Positions 13,277-26,400 of a DNA stretch of 64,000 nucleotides are shown here, in pieces. The position numbers and the translations under genes are program-made. The notes beneath the pieces are model-generated. The model was not told the DNA's origin and made no database searches. It saw nothing but the letters and a program-made list of their open reading frames with translations. Numbering within the stretch: position 1 is the first letter of the stretch; every line of letters starts with the position of its first letter. Source of the stretch: Eopsaltria australis (lineage: Eukaryota; Chordata; Aves; Passeriformes; Petroicidae); assembly GCA_034509425.1 (NCBI GenBank), contig JAVTVJ010000570.1, forward strand, positions 620,001 through 684,000, given 5' to 3'.

Positions 13277-14202
13277 ACAATAACTTGAAAAACCTCTGTA
13301 AAATGGGATTTTCCATTAATTGTGCAGATGGTGATTTGCTAAAAATGCACGCAGAAATTAAAGTGGCACAAAAGCTAGTAAGAGTAAACACAAAAAAAAA
13401 CCATCTCTCAGTCCAGAAAGAAAGGAACAAGAGACAACAAAAAGCTCATGGATGTTAATAAACAAAAAAGAAAAGGAAAATCCTTTGTTAGTCAAGCAGG
13501 ACTTTTAAAATATCTTTATTTTTTCCTTTCAAATATCACCACTGACATATTTAAGTAAAATTTCCACTCCCTTGCCAATAAAGACTGAAAAACTCCAGTG
13601 CTAAAAAAAGACAGGAAAACAAAATCAGGAAGGTGATGCTATATGAAAATAAAACCAACCTAAAGCTCACTGGATACAGTCTGAGGGTTCAGCACTGGTA
13701 CAACAATAAATCTTTTGAAGGTCTCCCAGTTCAGCTACAGTTAAGGAAAATGATGGTGTTGTCAACCCCTCTGAACTGCCCTGGCTTTTGTAAATGTGCC
13801 ACCATAGAAATCCAAAGCACCTGCACATTGAGTGTCTGCCCAGGTCCATCCTGCTCTAAAGAAAACTTGCTGTGTCCCTTCTAACACAGCTGCACCAATG
13901 AATCCAATCCAAGAGTTATTTCTCTGTCACTTCAAGCCTCCCTTGTTCTATCTAAAAAAGGAACCAATAATTTAAAGGAGATCCCTTTAAGAAATGGCGT
14001 CTACCAAAGTTATTTATTCATGGTGGTTTCAAACCATGCCCCAGGACAAGTCAGGGAAAAATCAGCAGGTAAAAGGGCTGGTGTGTTTTGATGCTGTGGC
14101 CAAATAGCTCTTCTGAGTGCCCACATGCCTGGATTCTATACTGTGCTGAGCATCTTAGCAGAAAATCATAGGTAGTGCCCCTTACTTGCCTTCTTCAGTG
14201 TC

Positions 14203-14332
14203 AGGAAAGGTTTTATAATTCCAGTGTTTAGAGCTCCTTTTTCTGTAGGAAAGGTTTTATAAATCCAGTGTTTAGAGCTCCTTTTTCTGTAGGAAAGGTT
14301 TTATAAATCCAATGTTCAGAGCTCCTTTTTCT
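14203..14332. repeat. Minisatellite, 44 bp unit, three copies
   Basis: Three head-to-tail copies start at 14203, 14247 and 14291; the last stops about two bases short. Each begins AGGAAAGGTTTTATAA and ends in a GAGCTCCTTTTTCT block. Copies 1 and 2 differ at very few positions (ATT versus AAT after the shared ATA). Copy 3 carries two more changes in its middle (CAATGTTCAGA instead of CAGTGTTTAGA). This shows a recent local tandem amplification. Two copies remain in phase with an unlikely minus-strand open frame, giving a repeated peptide, but the unit length of 44 is not a multiple of 3. Confidence 0.97.
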
Positions 14333-16079
14333 AACAGCTCTGTTTGCCTTCCTCTCTGATGCGCCACTTCCTGAGCGTGATGGAGCCTTGGATATTTTTA
14401 ACAGTTCTTTTCTCCTCCTTCTCCTCCATAGCTCCTGCTCTCCAGGGATTCTCCCCCCGGCTGAAGGATGGTCAGGTTTGCTCAGAGCCCAGGAGTCCTT
14501 GTGGGAGATCACTCTGGGAGCTCTGCTGCCTGATGTGAAGCTCCAGTGAGGAAACAACTCCCTGTGCTCACACCCTGGCATGAGAGTTTCTCTGCAGAAA
14601 CCAGGCAACTTCTGTCAGTTCAGATCAGGGGTGATACCACGTTTTCCTGTGCAGTAGGGTTTTTATGGAGGACATTTGGTTTGTTTAGATGGAGAGAGAA
14701 ACTTTGGAAAAATCAAGGCAAGCTTTTTGGCCAGCTTGTTTTCCTGTTTGTTTGCTGCTGTTTGCTGCTGCTCTCCTCCTGGCCTGATCTGCTGCATCAT
14801 TTGCTATCTCTATTCTTAGAAGTTGTTCTTAAAGCTCTATTCAGAAGTTTTCACTTTTTGCTACGACCTTCAGCAATTTTACCTCCAAAAATTGGTTCCT
14901 TTGCCTCATGCAAACCTGATCACTCCACTCTACCTTTGGCCTCCTTTGAAAGTTTGTGTCATCCCTAAATGTGTTTGTGGCCCCACATCACAGTTTATCC
15001 TTGGAACTCTCCAGCTCAGAATAACTGATATTAAGATTGTGACTTTAACTCGTAATATCTGTCCACTAAAAACGATATTCTGAATTAATTTGGTTTCTTC
15101 TGTGAAATCTCCCTTCTTACAAGGGATCAAATATCTGAGTTAATCATCACAGAGGTGATGGAGACATTTTTGCCTGACAGCTGTATCTTATTGCTTTGGT
15201 CCACTGTGTCAGTTATCTTGGCTAAGAGGGACCCATTTTGGCCTTGCAGATGGGCTGCAGAAATTGTACAATATTTTCAGTCTCTGAGAGGGTTTGACAT
15301 CTTGAGTAGAGCTCAGAGATACTGATAACACACACAGGGGGAAAACTGCTGGTGGTTCTGTCCATTTCTGTTCACTCAATAAATGATTTCAAACATCAAG
15401 GCTTTTTTCTCAGATCAAAATTTCACCTAAATAACTACATGCAAGAGGAACATAGGAGAAAGGAAGTCTATAAGCAGACATGCCTGGCATTAGAGCTTGA
15501 AAGAACCCCACAGCATGTTCCCAAAATCACAAGCAGACAGAAAAACACATGCACACACAAACTGCTTCAGGCCCCAACTCTTACACACGTTTGCTTGAGG
15601 TTTCAGGGGTCTCAGAAAATGCTACAAAACCAAACGAGATTACAGCAAAGAGATTCACATTTTTGAGATACTGTTTTCCTAGAGTGATATATTCACTTTC
15701 TGAATAAAGATGCTTTCCATCCCCAGGGTCTGTTGGGTAGGTGGGTGGATGGGGGAGGAAGGGGAGGGCAAAAAAGAGTAAAGGCATGAAGACTCCAGCA
15801 GTACTCATGATTAACTGAGTGATACTTGAATTGTGATGTACATTGATACATATTTCTGTTCAAGTTAGACCAAAAAAAGACACTGGAATAAGGATTATTT
15901 ATTAAATTCTACTGTAAAGAGTGGCTGCATGTTTGTGTCTCTCATTAACTCCTCAGACAAACAAAATAACCAGTGTTCCTGGAATATTTCAGTTTAGTAA
16001 AGAGGTTTCACTGCTGAGCACAGCTTTTTTTTTTTATCCCCTTTTTTCTCTTCCCTCCCCCCTCTTTCTCTTTGAGTCT

Positions 16080-16480
16080 GAGGCTAGGATAAAACCTCAG
16101 TGATTAGCTTCGTTGCCGGCAACAAGCCTGATTCTTTAATGTAGCTGCTCTGCTCCTTGGCTTTGTTTTCATTATTATTTGCATTGTGCAGCAGATGACT
16201 AAGAGATAGTCAAAAGATCAAAGGTTTCCTTTGATGGTTTCTATCACGGATCCCTGCTGTATTAAAAAGGATCTCAGGTCAGGACATTCTTGTTCACACG
16301 CAGATCTGAACAAGGGGCTGCACGGGGTGATCAAACTGGATGAAGGCTGAGCACATCCATCAAAGGGCTGCCCACACTGGCCCAAACAGAAGAGGAGGTT
16401 CTACCTCCACAACCATGACATTAACTAGTGACAGATGTCTCCCCGTGGCTGCTGCTTTGATGTGTCAGGACTAAGGAGAA
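16080..16480. promoter_or_regulatory. Candidate enhancer with RFX and TCF/LEF motifs
   Basis: This unique stretch holds a perfect 12 bp palindrome GTTGCCGGCAAC (16112-16123), which is an RFX X-box with zero spacer. An inverted pair of TCF/LEF-type sites, AGATCAAAGG at 16215-16224 and CCTTTGATGG at 16228-16237, is separated by three bases. A third TCF-type site, CATCAAAGG, lies at 16358-16366. Several CpGs are retained here (16111, 16118, 16247, 16299, 16323), unlike most of the region. The motif density is seen directly; enhancer activity is inference, and no target gene can be named. Confidence 0.3.
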
Positions 16481-19400
16481 GCAGGGAACACAGAGGGGTT
16501 GTGCTTTCCACGTTACTCTAGAACCGTTTTATAAAATACAACTCAATCAAATAAATAAAATGAAATAAAATAGTAATTCATAACGAGCAATTTCTAACAT
16601 CAAAGGGTATTTGCTCTGCACAGAAGAACACAAACAAACCCATGCCTGTGTCAGGTCTTTCTCACACATTGCATTTAATCTTGCAAACATTTAGTAAACA
16701 ACAACAGCCGAGTCCCTGCAGCCTCTCTGTGGAGGGAAGCGCCTTCGTGCACAGAAGGGAGAAGGAGATACTGAGACCAAAACCAGGACCTAGACCCTGA
16801 AAAGTGAGCTGGTGCAGGTTGGCCACATCCACATTTCAAACTCCTGGCTGCAGGCTAAAATGATTTTGTGTTTGTGAGAAAGGGAGTGACATTTTTATAT
16901 TATTTTATATTATTTAGCATATACCAGGTGGAGACTGCTCTTGCAATTTTTTCAAAACCCCAGCTCTGAGCTTGCTCCTGGGTTTCCCACCTCAGCAATG
17001 ACAGTGCCATTCTCCTGCACTGAAGAGACATTTACTTAGAAGGGGTCTCCAAACAACCTACACCCATTTCCTGAATAAACCAGAAAAAACCCAATGACAA
17101 ACCCCCACGTTTCATGCCAGGCTATTTTTGTTTACATTAGGACTCTTGCCAGGGTAAGTGCTGTCATGTCTCTAAAGAATATTAATGTACCATTAAAGGA
17201 TTTCAGTGTGGACTTGCCCTAAATTTCACAGACATCTCCAGCTGTCATTCACTGCAACAGCAGCTCAGCTGCACCTCAAGGGGGAGGATTCAGCTCTGAA
17301 AATGCCATGTGAAGAGAGGTTTCTAGCCTGAAGCAAGTACTGAACCACCTGCCTCATGTCAGCAGTGAGCTCAGGGCACTTCCATGGCTCCCACAGAATT
17401 CCCACAGAGCAGGTCATTCTGCCTAGCCCCCCATCTGTGTTATGATGTTGCAGAGAGAGCTCTCCTGGATGTTTAGACATCAAACATTAAGGAAGATGAA
17501 TCCCACCATAAGACACGATGGCTTTCTGTTGTGCAGCTGATGCCAGAGCTGGGATTTTAAAAGGAATCTTGGCTTGTGGTTTTGAATTCCTTCAGCAGCT
17601 CCCACTCAGATCATTCAAAATTGGTTTCTTTATTAGAAATCTACTGGGCTGGTTTCAGGTTTCAAGCAGCATCCATCTTTGAATGGCTCATTCAGTTGGG
17701 TTACATTCTGTGCCTTTAAAAAACAACCCCCAAACCAACCCTTCCCTGATGCCCTCCTTGGTGCAGCCAGCAGATGCAAAACGAGAAGAACATGAACATT
17801 AAAGGCAAAGTTTAAATACAAAGCCCATTGCTGACCTGCTCTGTAGCAGTGTGGGTAAGAAGGTGTGTGTCCTTAAAAAAATGAAAAGGGAACCTTCTCC
17901 ATTTGTCATCAGAGCAGCTTCTCCTACTGAGCAAGGAGGACACAAATTGGCAGGAATCTCATGATCTGAGTGTGCTTATGAAGCAATGGGAAAATTCCCC
18001 CTCTTGGTTTACAGTTTAAGGGAGCCTTTCTACTAATAACCAGATTACTTGTAACAGCGCCAGAATTACTCGATTTAAATTCCAGAAACTTGACTGACTT
18101 ACAGCCCAGATTTTAGCTGTCCTCCTCTGCTGAGAAATCACCTGACATCATAACATGGTTTTTCTCTCTTCTCAGAACATCAAATATCCAGTTCCAGCAA
18201 CAGAGGGTTATTTCCCTCTCAGTTCAGCCGTTAGCTGGTGGAGAAATAGAGGAGACTCTGTTGTTACTGGTGCATTTTTGATGCACTGCCTTGTCTTCCA
18301 AAACCATCACTTCTTTTCATGTTGGTTATGAATCATGTTTTGAAACACTTCTTCACAGTGCTGAATGTTTATGCTGCAGTTTTAGTGGTGGTTAGTGTGA
18401 ATACCTGTAAAGTGGAAACCCCCCCAGAATTTGGTCTTGAAGATGTTTTTAAAGCAAAGTTTGTTGCAGTGCCGTTCAGTTTCTTGTCTAAAATGGGACC
18501 ATTTGCTTGATGACTAAATCTACTGGAAATGTTTTGATCAATATTCCCTATTTGCTGATGATTAGGGAAAGCAGGAAGGCCTTCCTGTGCGCAGGATTCT
18601 GGTACAGCATTCTCATGAGCTGCTTTTTTTCTTGTTGAATGTAGGCGCCAGAGTTACACTGCTGCTTGCAGAGAGAATGCCTGGCAAAAACGCGAGGGCA
18701 AAAGCACATTTGTGTATGCACAGGCCATATCCAGCCTGTCAACGACTTGAAATAACATGCAAATAGGTGCCAGTGCATCTATCATTCTGTTTATTGTCTT
18801 TACTCACTTTCAGTTTGACTTCTCATACAATTCTGGCTCTGAGCAGTTGATAAACACCATTGGGCTACTGGATTTCGTTTCCCACCAACATCACATCTTT
18901 ATCTTTTGGAAAGGTTGATGAAATACAAACAGTATAAGAAAAACTTTGCTGGCAAGGGCCTCTGTGTCCTGCTCCACCACAGCAATGTACTGTGCTTGCT
19001 TTGTATCTGTTGCATAGTTTGTTTGAGTGACACTCTGACAAATGGTCTTTTTAGCACTGAAACTTAAACAAGGAGCGGATTGAGTAAAATCACAACCTGG
19101 ACTGACTCAAAACGACATATCAGAAACATTTTTCAGTGGTCAGTTTCCTGATGGTTGAATTAGCTGCAGTTTTATCTCGCTGTGCATTGGCTGCTTTAGC
19201 TCACTTTCACCAAATTGCTTTCTTATCGTCACAAACACCACTGAATTACTGTAAACTGCCAAAGTGGCAGGGCCCTGCTCTCCAGCCCATGGGTGCAATC
19301 ACTGGGTTTCCCTCTCCCTTTCATTGTGTTTGAAATCATCTCAAGAGAAACAAGCCAACAGAACAATATTGCCCGAACTGTCACACACAGTAACAGTTCT

Positions 19401-20704
19401 GTTGTCGCACACCTGGAGAGGAATTTCGTGGGCAAATATGTGCCAGACAAATCCACGACAGAAAAATGGCTTTGCTCAAGTTTCTCTCAGGTTGGGTTAT
19501 AAAAACAACCACTTTTCCATGCATTTCCTTTCATTTTGTAGCTGCCAAGATGACATCCAAAGGAGACTGAAGGAAAGGCACTGAGACTGGCATGGATGGA
19601 CTGCAATTCCCTCTTCTGAGGGCGAGAAGTCTCACTGAGGAGAGATGTGAGAGGCCAGGATAGAATATTCTGCAAGTTAGGGATGAACTGTATATAGTAA
19701 TAATTTTTTTTTTTTATTTTAAAGGAAGTACATGGCACCTGGTCAAGAGTTACCAAATTGACCACCAATGTTAAGGAAAAAGGCCCTAAATATCAGAATG
19801 AGGAGCCCAAAGTCAGCCCTGCAGAAGTGCAAGGAAAAGTCTGATTTTTGAAAGTCTGAAGTTGTTAACCTTTGCTCCTTAACTTCTTTATGGGAGGAAG
19901 CAGGGTCCTTCTGCTCAGGAGACAGAAAAACTGCCTAAAACTCTTGTGTTTTCAGTAGCTGAGTCACTACTGCACTCACTTTGTGACCAGTGCATGTCTC
20001 TGGGTTATAAGAATTAAACCTATTTGCAACTGCTGGAACACAGAGAAAGACAGAGGTGAGTCAGGGCAGACTGAAGAGTGGTCTGTGATACGATCCCACC
20101 TGATGGTCCTGAGCCCATCAAAACCTTTCTTTGAAAATGCCAGGTTTTTCCAAATTGTCCCTTCCAAAGACAATGCAAGAACCATAAAGAATAACTAGAA
20201 GACAAAACTTTTGTGTTGATTGGAAGCTTCCAGATTTTAGGAAATGGCAATTTGTGTCCACAGCTTCAATTAATTTCACTTGGCTTCAGCTGAAGCACCA
20301 TTTCTGCCCCTTTGCCTTGCTGCAGAAGATCAGAGCCAAGAGGAAAACATGTGTTCACAGGAGAAGATCCATTTTGCTTCTGTCAATAATACACTGGGAG
20401 CTGTCAGGAATGTCTGAGCAGGTGTGTGTGGATGTGATTGGTAAGCAGCTTACAAGCAGCTATCATTAAATGTGTAATAATAGCACAGTGCCAGCAAGAT
20501 GAGCCAGCTAGAGCAGTCAGGGATGCAGGATTTACAGACTACAGCTCTGTGCACCATCCTTAACTCTGCTTTCTGGGCTGGCTCTCCAACAATCTCCTGT
20601 TTGTCCTGCCTGTTCTGTCATATGGCATCCACATTTTCCTGGGATCTGAAAATACAAAGTCATCCTTGTATAAGCACACAATTTACCTGCTCTGGTTCAG
20701 GGAG

Positions 20705-20773
20705 GTTTAATATCAATTGTGAAGACTGTTTAATATCAATTGTGAAGACTGTTTAATATAATTTGTGAAGATT
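20705..20773. repeat. Tandem triplication of a 23 bp unit
   Basis: Units start at 20705, 20728 and 20751. The first two are identical, each running from GTTTAATATCAATTG to GAAGACT. The third has TATAATTTG in place of TATCAATTG and GATT at its end. The AT-rich unit holds a CAATTG core in the first two copies. Replication slippage is the simplest origin. Confidence 0.97.
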
Positions 20774-21099
20774 GTTTTCTTTATGAGGCTTTCTGAGCAG
20801 CCCCTTATCATCCTTTGATATACAGAGAAAAAAGTTAGTATCTTCTTATTATGTGATTTTAGGATTCAGGAACTTCGTTGAGTTTTCTTCCTTTCAAGAG
20901 AGGACAAGCAATAATCCAAGAAAGTCATCCTAGCTTTATATCTATTTATATCTATTTCCTTTCATGGAAGTGTCATCTTTGTTGGAGGAGCCTGAGCACC
21001 TCTCGAGTGAGGTCTGTACAGAGAAGTCAGTGACAGCAACCACAATATTGTTTTCAAAGGTGACTTAAATGCAAAATAATGTTCATGCTATGAGAGTTA

Positions 21100-21355
21100 A
21101 GAAAAAAAAAAGAAAAAAAGGAAAAAGGCATGAAAAAGAAAAAAGGAAAAAGAAAAAAGAAAAAAGGGAAAAGGGAAAAGAAGAAAAAAAAGAAAAAAGA
21201 AAAAAAAAGAAAAAGAAAAAATAAAAAAGAAGAAAAAAAAGAAAAAAAAAAAAGAAGAAAGAAAAAAGAAGAGAAAAGGAAAAAAAAAGAAAAAAGAAAA
21301 AAAAAAGAAAAAGAGAAAAGAGAAAAGAAAAAAGAAAAAGGAAAAAAGGAAAAAA
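21100..21355. repeat. A/G-rich polypurine tract
   Basis: Over about 256 bp the plus strand is nearly all A and G (irregular GAAAA, GAAAAAA, GGAAAA units), broken only by a short 'gcatg' near 21128 and a single T near 21222. It is an imperfect simple repeat, possibly grown from a degraded poly-A tail. I see no retroposon body on its 5' side, and the sequence after it (from 21356) is unique. Lys/Glu- or Phe-rich open frames across it are artefacts. Confidence 0.97.
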
Positions 21356-23169
21356 TGGCAGCACACTGGGGACAGTATCTTCAGAAAACTCACATATACT
21401 TGGTGGGGGTCAAGCCACCACAGTCATCTGAACTCTTATTTAACATGACAGAAACTGGACTGGATGCAGAACAAAAAAAAGTGCTTGGGCCTTGCTGTAG
21501 GTCATTCCTGAAATGACCATGGGTCATACACCTTGCAAGCTAAAAAAGTGACTGCTGATAATCAGAAAGGGTAGAAGTAGTGGTGCTGTACAATTTTTAG
21601 ACTCCAGTAACGTGAAAGGGAATTTTGAATTCTCTTTTCTCTTTCCCCTTCTGGAAAACTGTGTGCCTGCGTGGTGCAGAGAGGGGTGGGAGATTAAAAA
21701 CAATGAGCAATCTATAGCAGCTAATCTGCCCCACTGGGAGGACCTGGGGCTGTGCTGGACACTTGGGATCCACATCAGCTACCTGGTTTAGGGTTGTAGC
21801 AGGACCACAAAAGGTTGCCTGATTGGGATTGTGTGCACTGAAGGCTCAGCACAGCCAGGCAGGTGGGGCTGGAGGCTGGAGAGGGGTTCCAGGCAGACCC
21901 AGGAGAGAGACAGCACGTGGAGAACCACGGGGGTTACTGCAGGAAGAAACAGAGCTCCAGGGATCCCAAGTGTTTAAATGATTTCTGGATTATTGCAATG
22001 GCTGAAAGAGTGTTTTGTGACCTGCAACATCCAGCTCTGGGATGCCCATCTCAGGTTTTGGGTAAAATTCTGGCCAAAATAAAGGACCATGCTAATCCAT
22101 ATCACTTGGACCTGCCCATCTGCCTCTGACAGCCAGGCTCTCTAGAGCTTCTTTGCATAAACCCAGGGTTTTCAGGTTAAGTCCCTTAAAAACAGCTTTT
22201 GCTAAAGGAAAATGAGAAGATCCTGCAGGTCCTAAGCTGTGTTTGGGCACAAGTTCCAAGCATCAGAATTTTCTCAGTTCTGCCTGTGTGGCAGCCTCCA
22301 GTTTAAGCACATCTCTGGCAGCCCTGGATAACTTATGAGATCATACCCATCCCTTGGACAGCACAGCTGGGCTCTCTGGACAGGAAAACGGTGATAATTC
22401 ATGTCTTTGACACCAGAAAATGCCTATGTGCATTATTAGCTGAATTAGTGCCCCATGGAACTCTTTCCTCATGGCATTTCTTTGGCCTATGTTTATTATA
22501 TCCATGCACATGTAGAACCACAGACTTTTGTGGTTTCAGAGCATTTTTTTTTTTAAGGTGGCTCTTACAATTGTACTCAGAATGATAGTTAATTATTTCC
22601 CCCATCTCCCAAATAAAACAGCCCGTGATTTATCTACACTTTCTGAATGAGCCAGGGAAAAAAAACCGCTGGAATAAATTAAAAAATGATACAGATTATT
22701 ACTTCCGTTCATCCACCCAGAACATCCTGAGAGGATGACTAAAGGTCTTGGGAGCCCATTAATTTAAAGTAATGCCAACTTTCTCAGTGCAAACATATAT
22801 ATGAATAGAGAGAAAAAAAAAAAGGACAGAAAGATGAGTGAATCACTTCTTGCAGATACTTCAAGGTAAGGGTGGGATTTTGTGCTGGGGCAGTATTTCA
22901 TCTGCTTGTGAGGGTCCCACAAGAAACAAAAAATGTACCTGAAGGGTGAACTGGGACACAGCTTGTTGGATTTTCAGCATACATGGTTCAGAAATCAGTA
23001 AAACCCCTGTGACTCCTCAGCCTTACTGTGGACCACAAGCCAAAGCAAAATTAACTTAAAGCGCTCAAAAGGTTCTATGCAGGGTTTTTAAAATGCTGGG
23101 AATATTTTCATGTTTGCAGAGGCTGTGGGCATCTACCTGGTGACTTTCTGGTTAAATGAATTATTCAAT

Positions 23170-23490
23170 AGAAATAGCCCAGTTTAAAACTTAAAATGCC
23201 AGCCAAATGCGATGTGACCAACCTAATTTTAAAGTCCATTTGTAATAGCCCTGCAATTAATCAACTAGTTTTTTAATTAAGAAATGAACTTAAAAGTGAT
23301 TACTGATTTATAAGCACTCAAACTCACAGCCAACACATTTTCATTTTGTTTGCCTGGATTTACACCAGAGGTCAATTAATCCTGATGGGATTAAAGTCCT
23401 GGTAATTTTGAGAAGCAGCATCTCTATGAGATCATGCAGTTTAGCTTTAATGCATCTTAATCCACTTTCATACCTCCAGTTAATTTGCAT
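23170..23490. promoter_or_regulatory. Candidate homeodomain-rich noncoding element
   Basis: This AT-rich but complex stretch contains several ATTA cores (near 23257, 23275, 23374 and 23480). It also holds an inverted pair of K50-type sites, TAATCC (23377-23382) and GGATTA (23388-23393), separated by five bases. Such pairs are bound by OTX, PITX or CRX-type homeodomains. It has none of the homopolymers common nearby. Conservation is unknown. Confidence 0.25.
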
Positions 23491-26400
23491 TCATTTTCCT
23501 CAGGGTCCGTGTAGGTAAACACCAAACACAATTTTAGAAGTATTTAGGCAGGATCCCTGATTTAAGCCAGTTTTCCTGGCAGGAGTGTGGGGGTGACCCA
23601 GGATCAGAGCCCTCACTCTGCAGTGGGAGAAAGGCAGAGGAGGGAGATCTCTGTGTCTGGTTTTGGCAGAGAAGAGGAGCTGTGTTTTCACTGTCCTGCC
23701 TTTTATTTGCAACTAGCATTTTTTTCTCCTTGCAGCTGAAGCCCCTAACAAAAGGCAAAGAATAAAATGAGACAAAAAAGCATCTGCTCTAAATGGAATT
23801 GGGCCAGTCCAGTCAAGTTTAAAGACTCTGAATCATTTGAGGGGTATGAGACTGGCAATTTACTAATGACTACAACTTATTAAAAAGGCATGAAAAGCTC
23901 CCTAATTACATATTTGGATGCTAAGTAGCCATTCTCAGCTTCACAGACAGCATGACTTTCCCTTCCAGTCTTGTCCCAGACCACACATTAAAAAGAAAAC
24001 AGGCATCATAAAGGCTCAGGCGTTTTAGATGCTGGAAACTAAAATACTGTAAAAGACAAGCAGACTTTTACTTGAGGCTTTAGGCTACTCTCTGTTTTAA
24101 TTCTTATTGGAGGCTGAAACATTTTGGTCATCTTATAATATATGCATTTATAAATAAATTACCATACATCCCAAATCTTTCAAAAACAACACAGCACATT
24201 AATCCCAACCACCTTTTGTATTTTTTTCCTACTCTACCAGGCTAATTTCATTGGATCATTAGTTTTAAGCATCTATTACACTGCAAACAAATCCTGAAAA
24301 GCTTATATGGACACAAAGACACTCAAAAGATTGGAAGTGCCAGATTTAGTGCAAAAGTTCTGTGGGGCTCAGTGCAGGGAAATCTATTTACAATTCCTAT
24401 TATACAAATTGCTCAGTGCCTTTATTTGCTGCATAGCATCCAAAGCCAGCATTAAATATAAAATTGTTCATTTCCTGATGAGTGTTTTGTTTTGTTTTAA
24501 TAATGTATTGACCCAGAGTTGGAATGTTCCACAAACATTCTTGAGTTCATCTGCAGAAGACACCCCCTAAAAATGCTATGAGTGTTGTTATCCCAGTTTT
24601 CCAGGATTCACCCTTTTCCCTCTCTGCCCATGGAGTTTTCTGGACACGATGGGTTCAGGGTGTGTGTGACAAACCCCCTGCTCAGCAGAGGTGCAAACCT
24701 GCCCTTTTTCACCATCCCCACCCCAGGCAGAGGCACAGGGCACACGTTTTCCCTGATCTACAGGAAAGGAAATGAGTACAGGGAGTAACACCACTGTCAG
24801 ACAAGGAGAATCTGTTCAGTGCCTTGCTGCTGGTTGCAAAATTTAAAATCCAAAAGCTCCCTACCAGGCAAGCACGCAGTGAAAAGCAATGCTTGTCTGT
24901 GCAGCGAGCATTTAAATACAATGCACGTGTAGAACCCAGCAAAACAAAGCTGATCCTGTATGAGTAGTAAACAAAATACACCTATTTATTTTGCAAAACA
25001 ACAGCCAGGTATCAGTATATTCTTCTGAAAGCTACTAACCCCCCCACATAAAGATCATGTAAGTCTTGTTCTACTCTTTGGATGGACTTAGGCAGATAGA
25101 AGGTGGTGCATTTTCAGGGAAAAGAGCCAAGATTTCTGGGTCTAATCATTCCAATGAATAGCACCCAAATCACAAGCAGTATTTCACCACAAAGCGCTGT
25201 GCATGAAACACATCTCCTGTAGAAGCTGGGAAGTGTTGGCTTTTTTAAAACTACAGAGCAGTGAGTGCCTAATTTACTCATAGTCCAGAAGAACTCAGCT
25301 CTCCTGCCAGTGCAATTCCATTCCTAAAGAGGGTGACACCAACAAGGCTCTTTGCTGCAGCATCACTCACCTTTCAAGCCTCACAACCAATGCAGAGTCA
25401 GGCACACTTAAACCCTGAGATGAGGCTGCAAGTGCAATTTGAACCACAGTGGCTGCACCTTACTTCATTTATAGGAAAAAGGACCAGCAAGGGCTTTGTG
25501 AGGAAGTGAGTTTTTCCTTGAAACAGTGGTGGCAACATTACATTAAAAAAAATAGAAAAAAGTAATACAATATTGGGAAAGGGTTACTCTACACAGGAAT
25601 GAAATCTCTTGCAGCTTTTCCCACAGAGACAACTTCAGAGCTGGAGAAGGAAGGGAAGGTGGGCAAGTGGCAGGTGGTGCTCCTAACTTTGTCACAAAAG
25701 CAGTCACTGAAGTTGAGGCATTTTGCACAGCCCCAGAAAATCCAGATCTTGTCAGTCATGGAATTCATGTGACACAGAAGTGGAGCAATGAAATGGGGCT
25801 GAGTTCCAGCTTCGTGCCTCCGAGCAGAGAGGGAAGAAACAAAAAAGCCAAAGTCATTCACATGTGGCCAGGCACAATCTGAAGACCACACTCATCTTCT
25901 GGAGCATTCTTCAATAAACTTGAACAAAAGCCATGTACTATTAAACCAACAGAGGCATAAACACCAGGTTCTCTGTCAGCTGATAGAAGGACAATGGAGA
26001 AATAATAGTACAACTCACAAGTGTTGGAGGGAAAAAGGCTAAAGATTATAAAGGTATTTTTATTCTTGGCTGACACTTCTATCAACCCAAGCCAAAAATC
26101 ACAAGAAAAAGAATAGCTGCTTTCCTTTATCCACATAAAAGGATTCTCTGCTGAGCAGCACTTAAGAAAAATGATCAGATTGTGATTATATAACCCTAGC
26201 ATGAACTTGGTGACCAGTATAGTCATGTCAAATTAGGATGCATTATTCAAGCAGCAGGGAAGGATGAAAGTGTTTACCATCAGATATAAACCCCCTGCAT
26301 TTCCCTTTCTTCCAACCTGTTCTCTTCTTTTTCCTTTGCTGGCTATGTTGGTGGGCTGGCTCACTCACCATACCAGCTCTTCTTCAAAAACACAGAAATT

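Larger units (their letters stand above)
10563..21099. other. Intergenic or intronic DNA, no gene seen
   Basis: Mostly unique sequence. Apart from the L2/MIR-like relic, the minisatellite, the 23 bp triplication and the candidate enhancer at 16.1 kb, I see nothing to annotate. An octamer ATGCAAAT lies at 18757-18764 in a CpG-containing stretch (18640-18780), and an AAATA-rich patch is at 16540-16575. Open frames here are short and lack known domains. Confidence 0.7.

Noticed and set aside
14938..14980. String 'agtttgtgtcatccctaaat' resembling an antisense CR1/L3 polymerase segment
   Set aside because: The likeness covers about 22 bp only and the sequence on either side does not continue the family pattern.
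21083..21516. Lys/Glu-rich plus-strand and Phe-rich minus-strand open frames
   Set aside because: They are products of the A/G-rich tract, not genes.
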